Source: Luteimonas sp. BLCC-B24 (GTDB lineage: Bacteria; Pseudomonadota; Gammaproteobacteria; Xanthomonadales; Xanthomonadaceae). Taken from it: a stretch of DNA of 64,000 nt. The DNA is taken from positions 124,001 through 188,000 of the forward strand of contig NZ_JAQQGN010000003.1 in assembly GCF_028550595.1 (NCBI RefSeq), given 5' to 3'. How positions within the stretch are numbered: the stretch's first letter is position 1; each line of letters opens with the position of its first letter. Made by a program: the position numbers and the translations under genes. Below the pieces are notes generated by a model, which had not been told where the DNA came from, ran no database searches, and saw nothing but the letters and a program-made list of their open reading frames with translations. Of the stretch, positions 18,678 to 30,124 are shown one piece after another.

Positions 18678-20018
18678 TCATTTGCCGATGCAGAAGCTCG
18701 AGAAGATGTGGCCGAGCAGATCGTCCGCACCGACCCGCCCGGTGATCGTGCCGATCGCATCATGGGCCACGCGCAGCGCCTCGGCGGTCAGTTCCAGGGC
18801 CTCGCCGCGAAGCGTGGCGCCGGCATCGTCCAGCGCGGCCGCCGCGTCGCGCAGCGCGTCGACATGGCGCTGGCGCGCGGTGAAGGCGCCTTCGCTGGCG
18901 GCCCCGGCACCGAGCCGGCGCTGCAGCGCAGCGCGCAGCGCGTCGAGCCCCGCGCCGGTGCGGGCGGAGACCGCCAGCGCGTCGTCCGGGACCTGCCGCC
19001 CGGACGCGAGGTCGATCTTGTTGTGGACGAGGAGCCGGTCACCGACGGCGGCCACGTCGTCGGCGACGGCCGCCAGGCCGCCTGCCGGATCGCGCGCGTC
19101 CACGACCACCAGTGCGAGATCGGCGCGCTGGAGTTCGGCCCGGGCGCGGCGCATGCCTTCGCGTTCGATCGCATCGCCGGCCTCGCGCAGGCCGGCGGTG
19201 TCGACGAGGGTGAGTTCGGCCCCGTCGATGCGCAGCGTTTCCTGCAGCAGATCGCGGGTGGTGCCGGCGATGTCGGTGACGATCGCGCGCTCGCTGCCCG
19301 CCAGGGCATTGAGCAGCGAGCTCTTGCCCGCGTTGGGCGGCCCGACGATCACCACGTGCAGACCGTCGCGCAGTTTGCGGCCGCGTTCGGCCTCCTGTTC
19401 GAGCGTGGCCACGGCGTCGGCCACGCGGGCGATGCGGCGGGCGACCTCGTCGCCGCCGAGCGCGTCGATCGGTTCGTCGGAGAAGTCGATCATCGCCTCG
19501 ACATGCACCCGCAAATGCAGCAGTTCGGCCGCGATCGCCTCGCAGCGTGCCGAGAACACGCCGTCGAGCGACCTGCGCGCCGCCCGCGCCGCCCGCAGGT
19601 CGCCGGCGGCGATCAGATCGGCCACCGCCTCGGCCTGGGCGAGATCGAGCCGGCCGTTGAGAAAGGCGCGTTCACTGAATTCGCCGGGTCGGGCAAGCCG
19701 GGCACCGAGTGCGCGGCAGCGCGCCAGCAGCTGCTGCAGCACGACCGGACTGCCGTGCGCCTGCAGTTCGACGACGTCCTCGCCGGTGTAGCTCGCCGGC
19801 GCCGCGAACAGCAGCGCCAGCCCGTCGTCGATGACCGCACCGTCCTGCTCGCGGAAGCGCACGTAGTGGGCCTGACGGGGCCGGAGCGTGCGTGCGCAGA
19901 CGGTGCCGGCGATCACGTGCGCCTGCGGTCCCGAGAGGCGCACGATGCCGACGCCGCCGGCCCCCGCGGGCGTGGCGATGGCGACGATGGTGTCGGCGGC
20001 GTGCGTGGATCCGGGCAT
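18678..20018 (-). CDS. mnmE: tRNA modification GTPase MnmE
   Basis: This 446-residue GTPase works with MnmG to modify the wobble uridine (cmnm5U) in tRNA. An N-terminal tetrahydrofolate-binding domain leads to a helical domain with an inserted G domain: G1 [10 protein letters not shown]2 AGTTRD, G3 DTAG and G4 NKID. The protein ends in FCIGK, the C-terminal Cys motif of the family. The ATG at 20018 gives an N-terminus of [23 protein letters not shown] type. It lies downstream of yidC with a hairpin between, in the usual gammaproteobacterial order. Confidence 0.95.
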   Translation of the reverse strand: MPGSTHAADTIVAIATPAGAGGVGIVRLSGPQAHVIAGTVCARTLRPRQAHYVRFREQDGAVIDDGLALLFAAPASYTGEDVVELQAHGSPVVLQQLLARCRALGARLARPGEFSERAFLNGRLDLAQAEAVADLIAAGDLRAARAARRSLDGVFSARCEAIAAELLHLRVHVEAMIDFSDEPIDALGGDEVARRIARVADAVATLEQEAERGRKLRDGLHVVIVGPPNAGKSSLLNALAGSERAIVTDIAGTTRDLLQETLRIDGAELTLVDTAGLREAGDAIEREGMRRARAELQRADLALVVVDARDPAGGLAAVADDVAAVGDRLLVHNKIDLASGRQVPDDALAVSARTGAGLDALRAALQRRLGAGAASEGAFTARQRHVDALRDAAAALDDAGATLRGEALELTAEALRVAHDAIGTITGRVGADDLLGHIFSSFCIGK

Positions 20019-20039
20019 CGGCGGGATTCTGCCTGAACG

Positions 20040-20067
20040 CACGAGCCCGCCAATCGGCGGGCTCGTG
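20040..20067 (-). terminator. hairpin between yidC and mnmE
   Basis: CACGAGCCCGCC and GGCGGGCTCGTG form a perfect 12-bp stem around AATC, between the yidC stop and the mnmE start. No T-run follows, so partial termination or mRNA processing is as likely as full termination. Confidence 0.55.
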
Positions 20068-20089
20068 ACGGAATCGTGCGCAGTGACGA

Positions 20090-21805
20090 TCAGGCCTTGG
20101 CGGGCGCCGGCGCCTCGCTGTAGCGGCGGATCATCCACCACTGCTGCAGCAGGCCGAGGCCGCCGTTGGTGACCCAGTACAGCACCAGACCGGACGGGAA
20201 GAAGATCATGATCGCGCCGAACACCAGCGGCATCAGCTGCATGATCTTCTGCTGCATCGGATCCATGCCGACCATCGGCGTGAGCTTCTGCGTGCCCCAC
20301 ATGATCGCGATGTTGAGCACCGGGAGGATGAAGTAGGGATCACGTGCGGTCAGATCCTGGATCCACAGCATCCACGGCGCATGGCGCAGTTCCACCGATT
20401 CCAGCAGCACCCAGTACAGCGCGAAGAACACCGGCATCTGCAGCAGCACCGGCAGGCAGCCGCCGATCGGATTGATCTTCTCCTTCTTGTAGAGCTCCAT
20501 CATCGCCATCTGGAACTTCTGGCGATCGTCCCCGTAGCGCTCCTTGAGCTGGGCGATGCGCGGCTGGAACTTGCGCATCTTCGCCATCGACTTGTACTGC
20601 GCGACCGACAGCGGGTACAGCGCCAGCTTCACCAGCAGCACCAGGCCGATGATGGCCCAGCCCCAGTTGCCGATCAGGCCGTGCAGCTTGGCGAGAATCC
20701 AGAACAGGCCTTCGCCGAGCATCGCGAAGATCGAGAAGCGGCTGTAGTCGACGACGCGGTCGAGCCCGCGGACGCCCTGGGCCTGGATCAGGTCGACCTG
20801 CTTGGGGCCGACCCACAGGCGCGCACTGGTCGCGACCTGCTGGCCGGGCGCCACCGCGACCGGCGCGCCGAGTTCGCGGATCAGGTACCGCGGCACGCCG
20901 GTGCTGCGGTCGACCTGCATCGAGATCTCGCCGGTGTCGTCCGGACGCGGAATCCACGCGCTGAAGAAATGATGCTGGACCATCGCGATCCAGACCTGGC
21001 GGTCGCGCGCATTGAGCGGACCGTCGCTTTCGAAGTCACCGAGCTGGCGGCGGCCGTAGCCGATCTCGCTGCCGAACCAGGTTGCGCCGGTCAGGCTGTA
21101 GGACTCCGGATTGGTCATGCCGCGCTTGACCGCGGGTGCGCTGCGGATCAGCTGGCGATAGGGAAAGCCCTGCCAGGCGGCGGAGCCGCCGTTGACGACC
21201 TCGTCGCGGACCTCGATCGCGTAGTCGCCTCGGGTCAGCACGACGCTGCGACGGATGGTCACGCCGTCGGCGCCCGTCCACACGAACGGGACCACCAGGG
21301 TGTTCTCGCCCTCGGCGAGGGTGGCCGAGGTGACGCCGCCTTCGGGCACGAAGGCCCCCTCGTGACTCGGCGCGGCATTGTTGCCGCTGACCCAGCCGCT
21401 CTGCGCGGCATAGAAATGCGCCGGATCGGTGTCGAACATGCGCACCGGCGGCGCGCCGTCGTCGCGGGTCTGCGGATAGGCCAGCAGGTCGGCCTGCACC
21501 ACGTTGCCGCCCTCGAGCACCAACCGCAGCACATCGGTCTGCACGACGACCTGGCGCGTCGCCGCGGCCGCATCGGCCGTGGGCGTCGCGGCCGAGACCG
21601 CCGGCACCGGCGCCGCATCGGTCGGGGCCGTCGGCACCGCCGCCGAGTTCACCTGGGGCGTGGGCACGGTGGCCGACGACGACGCCGTCTGCGCGGCACT
21701 GGTCTGCGGCTGGGCGGCGGCGGTCTTTTCCTTGCCCCACTCCATCCACAGCAACACGGCCACCATCAGCCAGGCGAGGATCAGGAAGGTACGGATCTGG
21801 TTCAT
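20090..21805 (-). CDS. yidC: membrane protein insertase YidC
   Basis: This 571-residue insertase places proteins in the inner membrane, alone or with SecYEG. An N-terminal anchor (about residues 5-22) is followed by an Ala/Pro/Thr-rich linker and the large periplasmic beta-domain. The OxaA/Alb3 core with five spans comes next ([20 protein letters not shown] onward) with the cytosolic loop [19 protein letters not shown] and the conserved [21 protein letters not shown]. The start is 13 bp downstream of rnpA. No yidD is present between them. Confidence 0.96.
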   Translation of the reverse strand: MNQIRTFLILAWLMVAVLLWMEWGKEKTAAAQPQTSAAQTASSSATVPTPQVNSAAVPTAPTDAAPVPAVSAATPTADAAAATRQVVVQTDVLRLVLEGGNVVQADLLAYPQTRDDGAPPVRMFDTDPAHFYAAQSGWVSGNNAAPSHEGAFVPEGGVTSATLAEGENTLVVPFVWTGADGVTIRRSVVLTRGDYAIEVRDEVVNGGSAAWQGFPYRQLIRSAPAVKRGMTNPESYSLTGATWFGSEIGYGRRQLGDFESDGPLNARDRQVWIAMVQHHFFSAWIPRPDDTGEISMQVDRSTGVPRYLIRELGAPVAVAPGQQVATSARLWVGPKQVDLIQAQGVRGLDRVVDYSRFSIFAMLGEGLFWILAKLHGLIGNWGWAIIGLVLLVKLALYPLSVAQYKSMAKMRKFQPRIAQLKERYGDDRQKFQMAMMELYKKEKINPIGGCLPVLLQMPVFFALYWVLLESVELRHAPWMLWIQDLTARDPYFILPVLNIAIMWGTQKLTPMVGMDPMQQKIMQLMPLVFGAIMIFFPSGLVLYWVTNGGLGLLQQWWMIRRYSEAPAPAKA

Positions 21806-21818
21806 CGGACAGGCAGGC

Positions 21819-22235
21819 TCAAGCGCCGGGCGGGGCCGGCGTAGGGGATATCGGGGAGGCGGGCATTGTGCCGTCCGGGGCGTCGAGCGGCAACGCGCGT
21901 GCCCGGCGAAGCGCCGCCAGGAAGGCCGCGCGCAGGGTCGCGCCATCGGCGGCGGCGGCGGCGGGACGGGCGACGACCACATAGCTGCCCGGCGCCAGCT
22001 GCGGTCGCAGATGGCGGAACGTCTCGCGCAGCACGCGCTTGATGCGGTTGCGGCCGACCGCGCGTCGGTCGACCTTGCGCGACACCGCCAGCCCCAGACG
22101 CGCCGGCCCCGGCTCGCGCAGAAGATGGACCGCCAGCAGCGGCGAAGCGGTGCGCTTCGCGTCGGCGAAGACGCGATCGAAATCGGCACGCACGCGAACA
22201 CGCACGTGCCGCGGGAAACCGGCACGTGCGTTCAT
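21819..22235 (-). CDS. rnpA: ribonuclease P protein component
   Basis: This 138-residue basic protein is the protein subunit of RNase P, which matures tRNA 5' ends. The RNR signature is clear in [16 protein letters not shown], preceded by the conserved [16 protein letters not shown]-terminal Pro/Ala tail of about 25 residues extends beyond the usual end. It sits between rpmH and yidC in the standard order. Confidence 0.93.
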   Translation of the reverse strand: MNARAGFPRHVRVRVRADFDRVFADAKRTASPLLAVHLLREPGPARLGLAVSRKVDRRAVGRNRIKRVLRETFRHLRPQLAPGSYVVVARPAAAAADGATLRAAFLAALRRARALPLDAPDGTMPASPISPTPAPPGA

Positions 22236-22292
22236 GGAGCGGGCGCGATTCGGCAGGTGAGCAGGACGATGCAGCTCACCGGCCCGGCGGGA

Positions 22293-22433
22293 TCAGGCCG
22301 AGAGGACCTTGCGGCCCTTCGCGCGGCGACGCGCGAGAATCTTGCGACCGTCGGCCGTCTTCATGCGGGCACGGAAGCCGTGGTCGCGCTTGCGCTTGAG
22401 GTTGCTGGGTTGATAGGTGCGCTTGGTAGCCAT
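22293..22433 (-). CDS. rpmH: 50S ribosomal protein L34
   Basis: This 46-residue basic protein reads [20 protein letters not shown] and continues to GRKVLSA, an unmistakable L34. It lies upstream of rnpA and is divergent from dnaA, which marks the replication-origin region. The promoter at 22473-22502 fits its expression. Confidence 0.96.
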   Translation of the reverse strand: MATKRTYQPSNLKRKRDHGFRARMKTADGRKILARRRAKGRKVLSA

Positions 22434-22472
22434 GGTGATGCCTTTGGGCAACGCGACAAAAAGGAACCGGAA

Positions 22473-22502
22473 ATTCTAGCGGCGCCGCCCTCGCCCGGTC
22501 AA
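22473..22502 (-). promoter_or_regulatory. sigma-70-type promoter of rpmH-rnpA-yidC
   Basis: Read leftward, TTGACC (22502-22497) and TAGAAT (22478-22473) are separated by 18 bp and lie 40 bp before the rpmH start codon. They match -35 and -10 consensus at 5 of 6 positions each. Confidence 0.6.
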
Positions 22503-22641
22503 GCCGGCGTGACGGCCGGTGCCGCAGGCCCGCCGCCGCTCCGGGCCGGCGTCCGGCGGCTGCATGGTAGTCTGCCTGCCCTTCTCCCGGTGCCGGTCAC
22601 CGCGCTCCGGCGTGGCGGTACCCGCTTTGTCGAATTCGCGA

Positions 22642-23976
22642 ATGATGGATGTCTGGCCCCGCTGCCTCCAACGCCTCGAAGCCGAGTTTCCGGCCGAGGA
22701 TGTCCACACCTGGCTCAAGCCGCTGCAGGCCCGCGCCGACGCCAACAGCACGGTGCTCTACGCGCCGAATGCGTTCGTCCGCGACGAGGTCCAGGCCCGC
22801 TACATGCCGCGGATCCGCGAGCTGCTGGAGCATTTCGCCGGCACCGCCGACGTCAGCCTGCAGGTGGGCTCGCTGCCGCGTGCCGCGGCGCCCGCGGCTC
22901 CGGTGACCGCGGCCGATCTGCGCCCGGCAACGGCCGCGCCGATCGAGGCCTTCGCCGGCAACATGGACAGCCATTACACCTTCGACAATTTCGTCGAAGG
23001 CCGCAGCAACCAGATGGGCCGCGCCGCCGCGTGGCAGGCCGCGCTCAAGCCCGGCGACCGCGCCCACAACCCGTTGCTGCTCTACGGCGGCACGGGCCTG
23101 GGCAAGACCCACCTGATGTTCGCCGCCGGCAACGAGATGCGGCGGCAGAATCCACACGCCCGCGTGCTGTACCTGCGCTCGGAGGAGTTCTACAGCGCGT
23201 TTTTCCGCTCGATCCAGGAAAAGACCTCGGACCAGTTCAAGCGCCAGTTCCGCCAGATCGACGCGCTGCTGATCGACGACATCCAGTTCTTCGCCGGCAA
23301 GGATCGCACCCAGGAAGAGTTCTTCCACACCTTCAATACGCTGTTCGACAGCAAGCAGCAGATCATCATGACCTGCGACCGCTATCCGCGTGAGGTCGAG
23401 GGCCTGGAGCCGCGCCTGAAGTCGCGTCTGGCCTGGGGCCTGTCGGTGGCCATCGATCCACCGGATTTCGAGACCCGCGCGGCGATCGTGCTGGCCAAGG
23501 CCGCCGAGCGCGGCACCCAAGTGCCCGACGACGTGGCCTTCCTGCTGGCCAAGAAGATGCATTCGAACGTGCGCGACCTCGAAGGCGCGCTCAATACGCT
23601 GGCCGCACGGGCGAACTTCATGGGCCGCGCGATCACCGTCGAGTTCGCCCAGGAAACGCTGCGCGATCTGCTGCGCGCCCAGCAGCAGGCGATCAGCATC
23701 GCCAACATCCAGAAAGTGGTCGCCGACTACTACGGTCTGCAGATCAAGGATCTGCTGTCCAAGCGCCGCACGCGCTCGCTGGCGCGCCCCCGACAGGTGG
23801 CGATGGCGCTGGCCAAGGAGCTGACCGAACACAGCCTGCCGGAGATCGGAGACGCGTTCGCAGGACGTGACCACACGACCGTGCTGCATGCCTGCCGGCA
23901 GATCCGCACCCTGATCGAGAGTGACGGCAAATTGCGCGAGGACTGGGACAAGCTCATCCGCAAGCTCAGCGAGTAA
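22642..23976 (+). CDS. dnaA: chromosomal replication initiator DnaA
   Basis: This 443/444-residue protein has all four DnaA domains: domain I ([28 protein letters not shown]), a Pro/Ala linker, and the AAA+ domain III with Walker A GGTGLGKT (about 148-155) and Walker B LLIDDIQF. Domain IV carries the DNA-binding signature [16 protein letters not shown]. Two ATGs in tandem (22642 and 22645) can serve as start; relatives begin MDxW, which favours the second. It drives initiation at the adjacent origin. Confidence 0.97.
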   Translation: MMDVWPRCLQRLEAEFPAEDVHTWLKPLQARADANSTVLYAPNAFVRDEVQARYMPRIRELLEHFAGTADVSLQVGSLPRAAAPAAPVTAADLRPATAAPIEAFAGNMDSHYTFDNFVEGRSNQMGRAAAWQAALKPGDRAHNPLLLYGGTGLGKTHLMFAAGNEMRRQNPHARVLYLRSEEFYSAFFRSIQEKTSDQFKRQFRQIDALLIDDIQFFAGKDRTQEEFFHTFNTLFDSKQQIIMTCDRYPREVEGLEPRLKSRLAWGLSVAIDPPDFETRAAIVLAKAAERGTQVPDDVAFLLAKKMHSNVRDLEGALNTLAARANFMGRAITVEFAQETLRDLLRAQQQAISIANIQKVVADYYGLQIKDLLSKRRTRSLARPRQVAMALAKELTEHSLPEIGDAFAGRDHTTVLHACRQIRTLIESDGKLREDWDKLIRKLSE

Positions 23977-24230
23977 GCTGCGCACAATCCGGGCGTGTAC
24001 AACACCGGGACGGCACGTGCACAGGGTGTGGACAAGTTCGAGCGGTCAAAACTGTCCACAGGTTCATCCCCTGCTGCCACCCCCACTGTCCACCGGGTTT
24101 GACGGTCCCAAATTGCTTTTCAAATCAGTGGTTTGAAGTAGATATCACCCGATTTTGGCATCACCCAGCTCCACCATTTTTAGATTTATATCCTTTCGTT
24201 AAAAGCACGGACCAAGGGGATAACACCGAC
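23977..24230. other. probable chromosomal origin of replication (oriC)
   Basis: The dnaA-dnaN gap has DnaA-box-like sites TTGTCCACA (reverse strand, 24027-24035; one mismatch to TTATCCACA), CTGTCCACA (24052-24060) and CTGTCCACC (24086-24094). They are followed by a stretch from about 24108 to 24205 that is very AT-rich for this genome (TTTTTAGATTTATATCC) and may be the unwinding element. Genes diverge around the rpmH/dnaA boundary. The dnaN ribosome site (AAGGGGA, 24214-24220) closes the region. Confidence 0.75.
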
Positions 24231-25331
24231 ATGCGTTTCAGTCTGCAACGCGAAACTCTGCTGAAGCCGCTGGCTCAGGTCGTCAATGTCGTCGAACGCC
24301 GGCAGACCCTGCCCGTGCTGGCCAACCTGCTGGTACAGGTCTCCGACGGCCAGCTCTCGCTGACCGGTACCGACCTCGAGGTCGAAATGGTCTCGCGCCG
24401 CGCGGTCGACGACGCCCAGGACGGCGAGACCACGATTCCGGCGCGCAAGCTGTTCGACATCGTTCGCGCCCTGCCCGACGGCAGCAAGGTCGGCATCTCG
24501 CAGTCGGGCGACAAGATCACCGTGCAGGCGGGCCGCAGCCGTTTCACGCTGTCGAGCCTTCCGGCCGGTGACTTCCCCTCGGTCGACGAGGTCGAGGCCA
24601 CCGAAACGATCGCCGTGCCCGAGGCCGCGCTGAAGGAACTGATCGAGCGCACCGCGTTCGCAATGGCCCAGCAGGACGTGCGCTATTACCTCAACGGCCT
24701 GCTGTTCGATCTCGGCGATACGCGCCTGCGCTGCGTCGCCACCGACGGCCACCGCCTGGCCCTGTGCGAGACCACGCTGGATACGGCCGTGCAGAGCAAG
24801 CGCCAGATCATCCTGCCGCGCAAGGGCGTGACCGAGCTGCAGCGCCTGCTCGAAGGCGGCGACAAGACGCTGGAACTCGAAATCGGGCGCAACCATCTGC
24901 GGGTCAAGCGCGACGATGTCACCTTCACCAGCAAGCTGATCGACGGCCGCTTCCCCGACTACGAGGCAGTGATTCCGATCGGCGCCGACCGCGAGGTCAC
25001 GATCGACCGTGAACTGCTGCGCGCCGCATTGCAGCGCGTGGCGATTCTCTCGAACGAGAAATACCGCGGCGTGCGCATGGAGGTGTCTCCGGGCCTGTTG
25101 CGCATCAACGCGCACAATCCGGAGCAGGAAGAGGCGCAGGAGGAAGTCGAGGCCGACACCAAGGTCGACGAACTCGCCGTGGGCTTCAACGTGAATTACC
25201 TGCTGGACGCGCTGACCGCGTTGCGCGGCGAGCAGGTGGTCATCAAGCTCCGCGATGCCAACTCGTCGGCCCTGGTGCGCGAGGCGGCGGACGAGCGCAG
25301 CCGGCACGTGGTCATGCCGTTGCGTCTCTGA
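24231..25331 (+). CDS. dnaN: DNA polymerase III beta subunit (sliding clamp)
   Basis: This 366-residue protein has three clamp domains. It starts MRFSLQRETLLKPLAQVVNVVERRQTLPVLANLL and ends in RHVVMPLRL, the canonical clamp C-terminus. It forms the dimeric ring that tethers polymerase III to DNA. The ATG at 24231 follows AAGGGGATAACACCGAC. It lies directly after the origin and 94 bp before recF. Confidence 0.97.
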   Translation: MRFSLQRETLLKPLAQVVNVVERRQTLPVLANLLVQVSDGQLSLTGTDLEVEMVSRRAVDDAQDGETTIPARKLFDIVRALPDGSKVGISQSGDKITVQAGRSRFTLSSLPAGDFPSVDEVEATETIAVPEAALKELIERTAFAMAQQDVRYYLNGLLFDLGDTRLRCVATDGHRLALCETTLDTAVQSKRQIILPRKGVTELQRLLEGGDKTLELEIGRNHLRVKRDDVTFTSKLIDGRFPDYEAVIPIGADREVTIDRELLRAALQRVAILSNEKYRGVRMEVSPGLLRINAHNPEQEEAQEEVEADTKVDELAVGFNVNYLLDALTALRGEQVVIKLRDANSSALVREAADERSRHVVMPLRL

Positions 25332-25361
25332 CCATGGTCGCCGGAGCGCCGTCTCCGGGTA

Positions 25362-25377
25362 TGTTTCACGTGGAACA
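25362..25377. promoter_or_regulatory. parS-like ParB-binding site 1 (dnaN-recF gap)
   Basis: TGTTTCACGTGGAACA differs at a single position from the parS consensus TGTTTCACGTGAAACA. It is one of four such sites within 1.2 kb next to the origin, the expected place for chromosomal ParB loading. Confidence 0.85.
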
Positions 25378-25378
25378 C

Positions 25379-25410
25379 GACGCCCGGCCCGCCCGGGCGT
25401 CGTCCGTTTT
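25379..25410 (+). terminator. intrinsic terminator after dnaN
   Basis: GACGCCCGG and CCGGGCGTC form a 9-bp stem with a 5-nt loop, followed by GTCCGTTTT. It lies between dnaN and the recF GTG, directly after parS site 1. Confidence 0.65.
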
Positions 25411-25425
25411 CATACCGGGATTGCC

Positions 25426-26520
25426 GTGCAACTGAACCGCCTCGACATCCGTGATCTGCGCAACCTGGCCGATGTCCGGCTGAGCCCGGGACCGGGACTC
25501 AACCTCCTGCTCGGCGACAACGGGGCCGGCAAGAGCAGCGTGCTCGAGGGTCTGCATCTGCTGGCTTATGGACGAAGCTTCCGTGGCCGTGTGCGCGATG
25601 GCCTCGTGCGCAGTGGCCGGCCCGCGCTCGAGGTCTATGCCGAGTGGACCGAAGGAGCGGATGCCGAGCGCACTCGGCGCGCAGGGCTGCGCCACAGCGG
25701 GCAGGACTGGGACGGGCGGCTGGACGGTGTCGACGTCCAGCAACTGGGCGTGCTGTGCGCCGCGCTGATGGTGGTGACGTTCGAGCCGGGCAGCCACGCC
25801 TTGGTGTCGGGCAGCAGCGAGGTCCGGCGGCGGTTTCTGGACTGGGGCTTGTTCCACGTGGAACAGGATTTCCTGCCGCAGTGGCGGCGGTATGCCCGCG
25901 CCCTCCGGCAGCGCAATGCCTTGCTCAAGGCGGGCGCCGGGACGCGGCAGCTCGATGCGTGGGATCTGGAACTGGCCGATGCGGCCGGTCCGCTCGACCG
26001 TCGGCGGGAGGCCTATCTGGCCCGGTTGCAGATCGCGGTCCACGCCGTGGCCGCGGTGGTGGCCCCGTCACTCGGGCGTCCTGAGCTGGTCTTCCAGCCC
26101 GGGTGGCGCCGCGCCGACCTCTCGCTGGCCGACGCGCTGCTCGTGGCGCGCGAGCGCGACCGCTCGGCCGGGCACACCAGCGTGGGTCCGCATCGGGCCG
26201 ACTGGCGGATCCGCTTCGATGCGCGCCCGGAACAGGCCTTGTTGTCGCGCGGTCAGGCGAAGCAGGCGGCCCTGTGCTGTCTGCTCGCGCAGGCCCACGA
26301 CTGTGCGGACCGTCGCGGGGGACAGTGGCCGGTGATGGCCCTGGACGACCTCGCGTCCGAACTCGACCGGCACCATCAGGCGCAGCTTCTCGAATTCCTG
26401 CACGCGGCGGGTGCCCAGGTGCTGATCACCGGGACCGAGCGGCCTCCGCACTGGCCGGACGCGCCATTGGCGAATGCCACGATGTTTCACGTGGAACACG
26501 GCCAGTTCCACCGCCTCTGA
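25426..26520 (+). CDS. recF: DNA replication/repair protein RecF
   Basis: This 364-residue SMC-like ATPase helps load RecA at single-strand gaps. Walker A is GDNGAGKSS (30-38), the ABC signature is LSRGQAKQAA and Walker B is VMALDDLASELD. The start is GTG at 25426 (MQLNRLDIRDLRNL), with CCGGGA upstream. Two parS sites are embedded in the coding frame and encode LFHVEQ (near residue 144) and MFHVEH (near the C-terminus), so part of the sequence is shaped by ParB binding. Confidence 0.95.
   Translation: MQLNRLDIRDLRNLADVRLSPGPGLNLLLGDNGAGKSSVLEGLHLLAYGRSFRGRVRDGLVRSGRPALEVYAEWTEGADAERTRRAGLRHSGQDWDGRLDGVDVQQLGVLCAALMVVTFEPGSHALVSGSSEVRRRFLDWGLFHVEQDFLPQWRRYARALRQRNALLKAGAGTRQLDAWDLELADAAGPLDRRREAYLARLQIAVHAVAAVVAPSLGRPELVFQPGWRRADLSLADALLVARERDRSAGHTSVGPHRADWRIRFDARPEQALLSRGQAKQAALCCLLAQAHDCADRRGGQWPVMALDDLASELDRHHQAQLLEFLHAAGAQVLITGTERPPHWPDAPLANATMFHVEHGQFHRL
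25850..25865. promoter_or_regulatory. parS-like site 2, inside recF
   Basis: TGTTCCACGTGGAACA is a perfect 16-bp palindrome and the form known for Pseudomonas parS. It lies in the recF frame and encodes part of GLFHVEQD. Confidence 0.85.
26483..26498. promoter_or_regulatory. parS-like site 3, 3' end of recF
   Basis: TGTTTCACGTGGAACA, identical to site 1, encodes the MFHVEH segment near the RecF C-terminus. Confidence 0.85.
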
Positions 26521-26525
26521 TGCGC

Positions 26526-26541
26526 TGTTTCACGTGGAACA
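26526..26541. promoter_or_regulatory. parS-like site 4, recF-gyrB gap
   Basis: TGTTTCACGTGGAACA, identical to sites 1 and 3, lies 5 bp after the recF stop and 43 bp from site 3 (start to start). Confidence 0.85.
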
Positions 26542-26553
26542 TCCCGCGCCGCC

Positions 26554-26571
26554 CGCCCGGCAGGCCGGGCG
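26554..26571 (+). terminator. hairpin after recF
   Basis: CGCCCGG and CCGGGCG form a 7-bp stem around CAGG between recF and the gyrB promoter. It has no T-run, so termination is uncertain. Confidence 0.4.
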
Positions 26572-26579
26572 GCCGCGGA

Positions 26580-26588
26580 TGGTATGAT
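26580..26588 (+). promoter_or_regulatory. extended -10 promoter of gyrB
   Basis: TGGTATGAT carries a TATGAT -10 (26583-26588) with the TGn extension, about 70 bp before the gyrB ATG. No good -35 is visible, which suits an extended -10 promoter. Confidence 0.5.
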
Positions 26589-26651
26589 CGGACCACTCCC
26601 TTTCGCCCTCCAGCACCCGGCCCCGCCGGTTCGTGCGGGGGCAGCAGCTGA

Positions 26652-29123
<2,472 letters not shown>

Positions 29124-29150
29124 GCCGCCGCCGAACGCCGCGCGCCTGTT

Positions 29151-29174
29151 GACGGCCCGTTAATCCGGGCCGTC
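29151..29174 (+). terminator. terminator after gyrB
   Basis: GACGGCCCG and CGGGCCGTC form a 9-bp stem with loop TTAATC, 27 bp after the gyrB stop and followed by TTACAA. Confidence 0.65.
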
Positions 29175-29210
29175 TTACAAGAGTCGTCCTTGAACAGGGG
29201 ACGATCGTCC

Positions 29211-30020
29211 ATGAAAGCGCTCACTGCCGCACTCGCGACCGCGCTCGCCGTCGCCGGTTGTGCCACCACCACCTCGCCGACGGGGCGTACCCAGTACGTC
29301 GGCGCCGTGTCCCAGGCCGAACTCAACCGCATGGGCGAACAGGCCTTCGCCGAGACCAAGGCCAAGATGCGCCAGTCGCCGGACGCGAGGCAGCAGGCCT
29401 ACGTGCGTTGCATCGTCAACGACATCGTGCGCGAACTACCGGCGAACTGGCAGCAGCTGAACTGGGAGTCGGTGGTGTTCGTCGACGAGAACCCGAATGC
29501 GTTCGCGCTTCCGGGCGGCAAGGTCGGCGTGCATACCGGCATCCTCAACGTCGCCCGCAACCAGGACCAGCTCGCGGCGGTCATCGCGCACGAGATCGGC
29601 CACGTGTACGCCAACCATCACGACGAACGCATCACCCGGCAGATGGGCGCGCAGGGTGCGCTCGGCGTCGCCGGGGCGTTGCTGGGATCGCGCTACGGCG
29701 AGGGCGCGCAGCAATCGACCAGCCAGCTCGGCGGTGCGGCGTTGCAGGCGACCTTCCTGCTGCCGGGCACGCGCACCCAGGAAACCGAGGCCGACGTCGT
29801 GGGCCAGGAACTGATGGCCAAGGCCGGATTCGACCCGCGCGCGGCGGTCGGACTGTGGCAGAACATGATCGCCGCCAGTGGCGGCAGCCGTCCGCCGCAG
29901 TGGCTGTCGACGCATCCCAATCCCGAGAACCGCATCAGCGAGCTTCAGGCGCGTGCGAACGCGCTGGTGCCGACCTACGAGCAGGCGCGCGCCGCCGGCA
30001 AGCGTCCCGCCTGCGGCTGA
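29211..30020 (+). CDS. M48 family metallopeptidase lipoprotein (LoiP/YcaL-like)
   Basis: This 269-residue protein has a lipobox VAGC (Cys17). The zinc motif HEIGH is at 127-131 and the third ligand Glu lies in QETEADVVGQEL, as in M48C outer-membrane proteases. Such lipoproteins help with outer-membrane protein quality control. The ATG at 29211 is preferred over a TTG at 29190 because GGGGA (29197-29201) is well spaced from it and the signal peptide then has normal length. Confidence 0.88.
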   Translation: MKALTAALATALAVAGCATTTSPTGRTQYVGAVSQAELNRMGEQAFAETKAKMRQSPDARQQAYVRCIVNDIVRELPANWQQLNWESVVFVDENPNAFALPGGKVGVHTGILNVARNQDQLAAVIAHEIGHVYANHHDERITRQMGAQGALGVAGALLGSRYGEGAQQSTSQLGGAALQATFLLPGTRTQETEADVVGQELMAKAGFDPRAAVGLWQNMIAASGGSRPPQWLSTHPNPENRISELQARANALVPTYEQARAAGKRPACG

Positions 30021-30124
30021 GCGCCCGCCGCCTCTCCCGGCGACGCATCCGCTCGTCCATAATCGACGTATTCCGTCTTTGCGGCCGCAGCGACGTGGCC
30101 GCGTCCGCCCAACGAGGTGTTCCG

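Noticed and set aside
24014..24024. GGCACGTGCAC near oriC as a further parS site
   Set aside because: It shares only the CACGTG core; the flanking bases do not match the 16-bp parS sequence.
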